A stretch of DNA of 64,000 bases from Steinernema hermaphroditum. Taxonomy: Eukaryota; Nematoda; Chromadorea; Rhabditida; Steinernematidae. How positions within the stretch are numbered: the stretch's first letter is position 1; every line of letters begins with the position of its first letter. Below, one piece after another: positions 58,974 through 64,000 of this stretch. The stretch spans positions 8,122,001-8,186,000 of the forward strand of contig CM059625.1 of NCBI GenBank assembly GCA_030435675.1. The letters are read 5' to 3'. A program made the translations under genes and the position numbers. Under the pieces are notes generated by a model, which ran no database searches, was not told the origin of the DNA, and saw nothing but the letters and a program-made list of their open reading frames with translations.

Positions 58974-59355
58974 TTACACTCTGAGCAGAGCAAAACGAAT
59001 CATAAGAAGGATGATCTGGTGCTTGTTGAGCGACTCCAAATCGCGTCCATCATGAATCTTGATGGTGTGGGCTTCTGGGTTAAGCCAGCACTGTAGACGG
59101 TACCACGTTGCGATCTCAGAGCTGTCAAGCTCCTCTTCGAGTAGTTCTTCGCTTTCCCTAAACGTGCAATTCATTTGGAATCCGAAAATTGTAATACTCA
59201 GGCGAGAAGTCCATATGCAGGGCGAGAGCAAGAAGAATCATCGACATTTGTTTGTACGCTGAATACACAATGTCACAATAAATTAAACACTTAACGGGAA
59301 AACTACCAAGCTTCCGCCGCTTTCCCTCCAGGTCAAGAAGGGAAGTGAGTGCCAT
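58974..59355 (-). CDS. Unknown small protein, 97 residues
   Basis: Exons 59355-59307, 59258-59198 and 59157-58974 with 48- and 40-nt introns, phases agreeing. It starts MALTSLLDLEGKRRKLAYKQ, continues MILLALALHMDFSPEE, then EELLEEELDSSEIATWYRLQ and a C-terminus LNKHQIILLMIRFALLRV. Mixed amphipathic helices with an acidic centre; no signal peptide or cysteine pattern. It is probably a small intracellular subunit, but I cannot name a family. Tail to tail with the acidic membrane protein gene with almost no space, so their 3' UTRs must overlap. Confidence 0.65.
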
Positions 59356-60391
59356 TTAGAAAATTGACAATATGGCTGCAAGAAAGGGGAAGGAACATCT
59401 TTAAAAAACGTTTAACAACACGCTCATCTGCGCATTTCAATGATTAAACGATCACTAAGATTAGATTATTATAAAATACTAACACGTTTGATGCAGCTAG
59501 GTGTAAACACGTTTCGAGTCCGCTTAAACAATGCTAGTGTCACTAAACGTTGCAAATGTCGAATATAGGGAATTACGTGCACCAAGCGATCAAGCATAAT
59601 TACGTTATATTTAAAGCATTGATTAAATTTAGGGTTTAATTTTTGGTGTACAACCAGTGGAGAATATTTGCAAGGCAAAAATGTGGAGGGCATTCATGTT
59701 CTGCCATTCTGAACAGCGCAAATAGACAAGAAGATGATAAATGAGAAATCCAGAAGGCCAACGCACTCCATAAATGTAAACTTTTGAATAGCATTTAATA
59801 ATGCAAACGGACGAAACGAATTTTTGGGTCTGGATGTTCCTCTTTTCGTCGTAGCTAACCACTTTTACAATAGCCACTAATTGTGTGTGCAGTTTTCAGT
59901 GAACCCCATTGATATTAATAACCGACTGGACTGCGCGTTCGTTTCGCAGCGGTCTTTTTTGCCACTTAAGACGAGAACGTCGGGACTGGCATAAAAGAAT
60001 GCCGTTGTTTATCAAAAACAAGCATATTCAGATTGTCGTTGCCCATGGTGATACAAGTTGTGTCACAGCGCAAAACGCTCAGGAATGCGAGGCTCTTATG
60101 CTCCTCGAGCACTTACCAACTCCGGATTATGCACATCCGTTCATCGTTCATGCCTTTCTACCCTTTCTGATTTACTGGAGATTCGTTCTTAGCGTTGCAG
60201 CTTTGCTTACCAATTTGTAATGAAATAAATTCGGTTGATAGCTGTCCGCGCAGCGTAATTTGATGACGTTGGCGCACCTTTACCTCGAAAAGTCAATTAA
60301 AAAGCAAGCGGTGGAAGCAACGCGCGCTCTTTCCCTCCGCTCCCTCAGCTTTGGCTACTTTCAGAAGCGCTTTTGTGGAAATACCGACACC
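59356..60391. other. Divergent intergenic region
   Basis: About 1 kb between the 97-residue protein and the FHA gene. A plus frame at 59909-60220 has no support. The acceptor CTACTTTCAG at about 60356-60364 probably marks the 5' splice leader site of the FHA gene. Confidence 0.4.
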
Positions 60392-63300
60392 ATGCTACGG
60401 CGATATTCCGCCAACGGCATGGAAACGCTTCCATTGGACAAAACGGTCATCAGCATCGGAAGTGGACCCGACTGCGACATCGTCATTCCGGTGAGTGGAC
60501 GCCCAGCAGAATCGAAGCTGAATTCAACGCCTCTAAGGATCCCAACCTTGCTCAGAAGCACGCCGAAATTGAATACCATCCGCTTCCGCAAGCCTACTTC
60601 CTTAAAGATCTTGACACCCTCTCCGGAACAACCTTCAACGGCGAGCCTGTGTATGGAATGGTTGAATTGAAGCCAAACAACACAATCCGCTTTGGGTATG
60701 GCCCCGAATACGTTTTCGAATTGCCCAAAGTAACGTCTAAGGGAAACATCAGAAAGGTATGCAATCAGCAAAACCTTACGGAGCATTGTGTTAAGATTAC
60801 CAAGGGGCACGAAAACTGTTTGACTGCAAAGGAATCGACTGTCTCTCTGCCTGTGGTCGGTGTAAAGGAGGTAAAAGGTAGCTTGCATGCATCATCCCCC
60901 TTTTTAGAGAAAAATCTTGCCAGCTTTACCGACAAAACAGTACTCACATCCACCGCCGCGTCCTCGAAAAGTGCGCCTCAGCATGGACGATCCACGAACG
61001 CCAAGCGAGGAGAAAGAAAAACGTAGCTTCTTAACGACCGAACGTTTGTCGCCGATTTCTCGCGTTAGAAGTGCGAGTATGGATCCAAGCATATCAAAGA
61101 ACTACAACAGTATCCTTCATAAGACAAGTGAGCCACATAATCGCTTCATTGGAGGGATAAGAAAGAGCGAAAACGGAAAAGTGGGCTCGAAGTCTGAGTT
61201 CCCCAAAAATTACGGTATGACTTCTCCGACCAGTAGTGCAAACAGCTCGGCCGAAATTTCAACGAATCGACGCAACACAGTCCTAGGAACACCTTTAAAC
61301 TGTAAATACACTTCTGGAACACAAATGAGAAAAGCTAATTATAGGCGACTATACTCTTTCGACAAACAACAATTTACTTCAACGCGTAGTACGCCTACAA
61401 ATGGAACTCCATCGGAGGGATTTGGAAATCAACCATCTCAGGGAACGAATTCTGCAAAATTCGGCCCCTAATGAGGGCAGCCGCGTCGACAGCGCATTTT
61501 CGTTCTCAGAAGCAGACGTCCAAAAGCCGATCAGTTCAAAATTCTGCCTTGAAATCAAAAAAATAAAATACGTCATTTAGACAGTCGCTCGCGGTCGCCA
61601 AGCGACATTCTCCTTTCATCTCACTCAGCTGTGCATAAGACGACCAATGTTTTCGACATCACACAAAGTCGTACGCTTGAAATGGAGATCGAAATTGGTA
61701 ATGACTTTCTTCGGCTACTCACCCAAAGCATGCAGAAGTTAAACGAAAGGTGAGTGCTGCTGTTCTTCCATGCATATGTCGATCATTGTGTAAAATCGTA
61801 GACTGTTAACGTTTCCCATGCGAGACTACGCGGACATCTTCAGTGAAATGACACGCTGCCTCATAGATCCCCTTTCATGCACGGTCACAGTAAGTGAAAC
61901 CGGCTTCTCCTAGTTGTGGTTATGACTCATATCTTTGTGATGCTTTACGAAATTGACAAAAGTAACGTTATTTAAGGATACGCAAAAGCAGTGCATTGAA
62001 AACATCAACAAGCGTTATATACTTATAAGCGAACGTCAAATCGCTCAACATTTGTTGGAAAAATACATGCAGGAGTCAGTTCAGGTAGGATAAAGTGTTG
62101 TGGACATAATCATGGCAACTGAGTGGAACATATGATGGTAGTACAGATTGGAACACATGGTAATCTGGCTCTTCACTATAAGTTAGGTTGCAGCCACTTG
62201 TGAGGCAGATCGAAATGATTCTTCCTGTCGTCCGCGATGCCGCAATGATTGCACGAGAATCAGTAAAGGTTTGCACGGTTTTTACGGCATGGTCTCGAGA
62301 ATTTGGGGTAATTTACCATCGTCTTAACACTTAACACCTATATGTTCTGTGCTAGGACGAAATACGGACCAATGGACTTACAAGCAGTATGCTGCTGCAT
62401 AAAGCGGACGCCTTGCTTTCGCGATTTAAGGAGAACAGCTTAGGGAAGCATTGGCTTCCACCATCGCTGACACCTCTCCTTCGCGTGGCTTCTCTGGAAT
62501 TCAGGAAACGTATTGAGAGTCGAACTGTGAGCACAAAGGAAACCACAAGTATTCCGTCTCAGACAGGTGGCTATTCCGGTTTTTAATACGACAGCATGAA
62601 TCAATTATTTAGATTATAATTGGAACGAAATCTGGGATAAAAGAGAACTAGTGAACAATGAAACTAAAGACGTGGAGACCATTGAGATGATTGAAAAGAG
62701 TTCTGAGGAGGTTGACACAGATAGCATTGTGGCAAGGTTGGAGGAAAGCGCGAGGAAGAGTCCCTCAAAAGATGGGAATTCCTGGGAAGAGCAGAAGGCC
62801 ATCTGTGCCATCAAATCGGAAAAGGGCGAAGTCGAAAGAGCTTCGTTTTCAAAGGATGAAAGAGAAGAGGATTCTTCGCTGGAAGACGGCATACATTCCA
62901 TCTCCACAGCGCCACCATCCGTGTGCTCCTCACAAAAGGTAGTGCCCTTGTTCCTTGTCCTTGAAGTGCTACTTCTAATGCAGGCGTTCTAGACAAGCAC
63001 GGACACGGAGCAACTCGATCACTTGCACGAGTTGGCCCGCAATATCCGAGACGTGTTTCAGAAACTCGATCTACAAGCCGAAATGAGTGGCGACGAAGGA
63101 GGTGTGCTTAAGTCCAACGTTGCCCAAAATGAAGACAGCTGTGGTACAGACACTCCACCAAGCACGCCGGTAGAACCAATTTCTGGTAGCCCTCCAGCTG
63201 AGATGCTGCGACAGGATGGCCATGACACAAACGAGCAGCTGCAACCAGCGATGAAAAAGAACTCAATGGAGGATGATTCCTCTTCTACAGTTTCCATCTC

Positions 63301-63952
63301 TCTTCCAAGTAAGATGTTTGATAGAATATTATCTGGACGCATGTCTCAGCTATTATTTCCAAAAGCATTGATGTGGTGGAGTCCAAGTGCGTCGATACTG
63401 AAGAGCCAGTTGAGGACGACCTTCCCCTTCCAAGCGTCACGAAACACAAAACTTTGGGCGACGGTGGAAAGAAAGATGACCTAACGATTTGTAAACGGCA
63501 AGGTTTAGATCTATCTTTGTTGAGCACGGAGCCAAATACTTTAAATCTGGACTATATATCTACCGTGCGGTCAGATGCGCCATCCAGATTGACTCATCGT
63601 TCCGAACATCAGTAACGCTGCTTTGTTATTGTCTAATTCTTTTTTTTGTCTTTAGTTCAGAATTGGATGAACCGATTACCGGCGAAGACACTGGAAAAAG
63701 AAAAGGATCCTCAGAGGTAAGAGAGAAGAACTGCAAGGAGTTGATGTTATATCCATGTCTCAGTTTTGGCGCTTAGCGACGAACTTGGGAAGAGCGCTTG
63801 CTCTCGAGCAGGAAATTAACAAAACTCGTGAGGAAAACTTGAGGGAGTCGGAAAAGAGAGCTTCTGTCATGGAATCATTAATGATCGGGATCCATGAGAT
63901 CCTCGAAAATATCAAGACGGAACACGAGAAATTGGATGCAGAATCGAACTAA
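60392..63952 (+). CDS. FHA-domain coiled-coil protein (CEP170/FHAD1-like)
   Basis: Fourteen exons in phase, 939 residues: 60392-60490, 60538-60870, 60908-61301, 61345-61533, 61581-61749, 61802-61889, 61977-62084, 62194-62268, 62356-62566, 62613-62938, 62993-63308, 63350-63611, 63656-63716 and 63764-63952. The FHA domain spans about residues 1-95: TVISIGSGPDCDIVIP, QKHAEIEYHP and YFLKDLDTLSGTTFNGEPVY, then NTIRFGYGPEYVFEL. This is the phosphothreonine-binding fold in the position found in CEP170 and FHAD1. A basic Ser/Pro linker follows, then coiled coils (LQMELHRRDLEINHLRERIL; MEIEIGNDFLRLLTQ), an acidic stretch and a final coiled coil (EQEINKTREENLRESEKRA). It is probably a cytoskeletal or centrosomal scaffold; the role is inferred from layout. 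The upstream ATG at 60260 is less likely because an acceptor follows it. Confidence 0.82.
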
Positions 63953-64000
63953 AATAATAACTTACATATCCTAACAGTATTTGTCCTTGTAGTTTTGGTA

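Noticed and set aside
60260..60391. Upstream ATG at 60260 as the FHA gene start
   Set aside because: A strong acceptor (CTACTTTCAG) lies between it and ATG 60392, and the FHA domain begins right after the later ATG.
60361..60888. 175-codon minus-strand frame over the FHA exons
   Set aside because: It is the shadow of the FHA coding sequence, which has clear domain motifs on the plus strand.
1..64000. CRISPR array, phage, bacterial operon or viral insertion
   Set aside because: No regularly spaced repeats, no prokaryotic gene organisation and no viral protein motifs were seen; the whole window has eukaryotic intron-exon structure.

Overview
The window is nuclear DNA of a small-genome animal, almost certainly a nematode. 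Nearly every gene is broken by very short GT-AG introns (mostly 37-61 nt, often phase 1). At least ten start codons sit just behind a TTTCAG-like splice acceptor, as expected for spliced-leader trans-splicing. The gene set also fits: an extracellular fatty-acid-binding protein with a signal peptide, a myosuppressin/FMRFamide-type GPCR, an IL-17-receptor-like SEFIR protein, and several signal-peptide proteins I cannot place. The density of tiny introns recalls clade I nematodes such as Trichuris, but that placement is weak. All exon structures are hand-built from reading frame, splice consensus and phase agreement.

Layout. 1-2.3 kb (-): first seven exons of a zeta/iota-type diacylglycerol kinase, running off the left edge. 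3.3-4.9 kb (-): unknown four-exon gene. 6.36-7.68 kb: decayed Tc1/mariner element with intact terminal repeats. 8.3-12.7 kb (-): phosphoglycerate dehydrogenase, with an intronless FLYWCH-like gene nested in its 2.6-kb second intron. 14.1-16.3 kb (-): two small secreted proteins. 16.6-18.0 kb (+): ADAL deaminase. 18.4-19.1 and 20.9-22.1 kb (+): troponin C and a calmodulin-like protein. 22.6-27.3 kb (-): seven-finger C2H2 protein, mitochondrial ribosomal protein S16 and IL-17-receptor-like gene in head-to-tail order. 31.0-32.5 kb (+): peptide GPCR. 33.8-38.8 kb (+): DNA topoisomerase II. 39.2-40.2 kb (-): aquaglyceroporin. 42.0-43.5 kb (+): divergent ionotropic receptor. 43.7-44.8 kb (-): UBE2J1-type E2. 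46.0-46.5 kb (+): secreted FABP. 47.3-47.7 kb (+): 88-residue membrane protein. 48.0-49.5 kb (-): hyaluronidase. 51.1-53.0 kb (+): core-2/I-type GlcNAc transferase with one damaged splice acceptor. 53.5-53.9 kb (-): small secreted peptide precursor. 57.1-58.9 kb (+): acidic type I membrane protein. 59.0-59.4 kb (-): 97-residue protein. 60.4-64.0 kb (+): 14-exon FHA/coiled-coil protein.

The genes form no single pathway; this is a mixed housekeeping and signalling neighbourhood. Larger stretches without a recognised gene are 27.3-31.0 kb and 53.9-57.1 kb. The most unusual points are the nested gene, the His/Asp- and Gly-rich secreted peptide with a possible Tyr/Gly-rich alternative tail, the damaged acceptor in the glycosyltransferase, and several lineage-specific secreted proteins.
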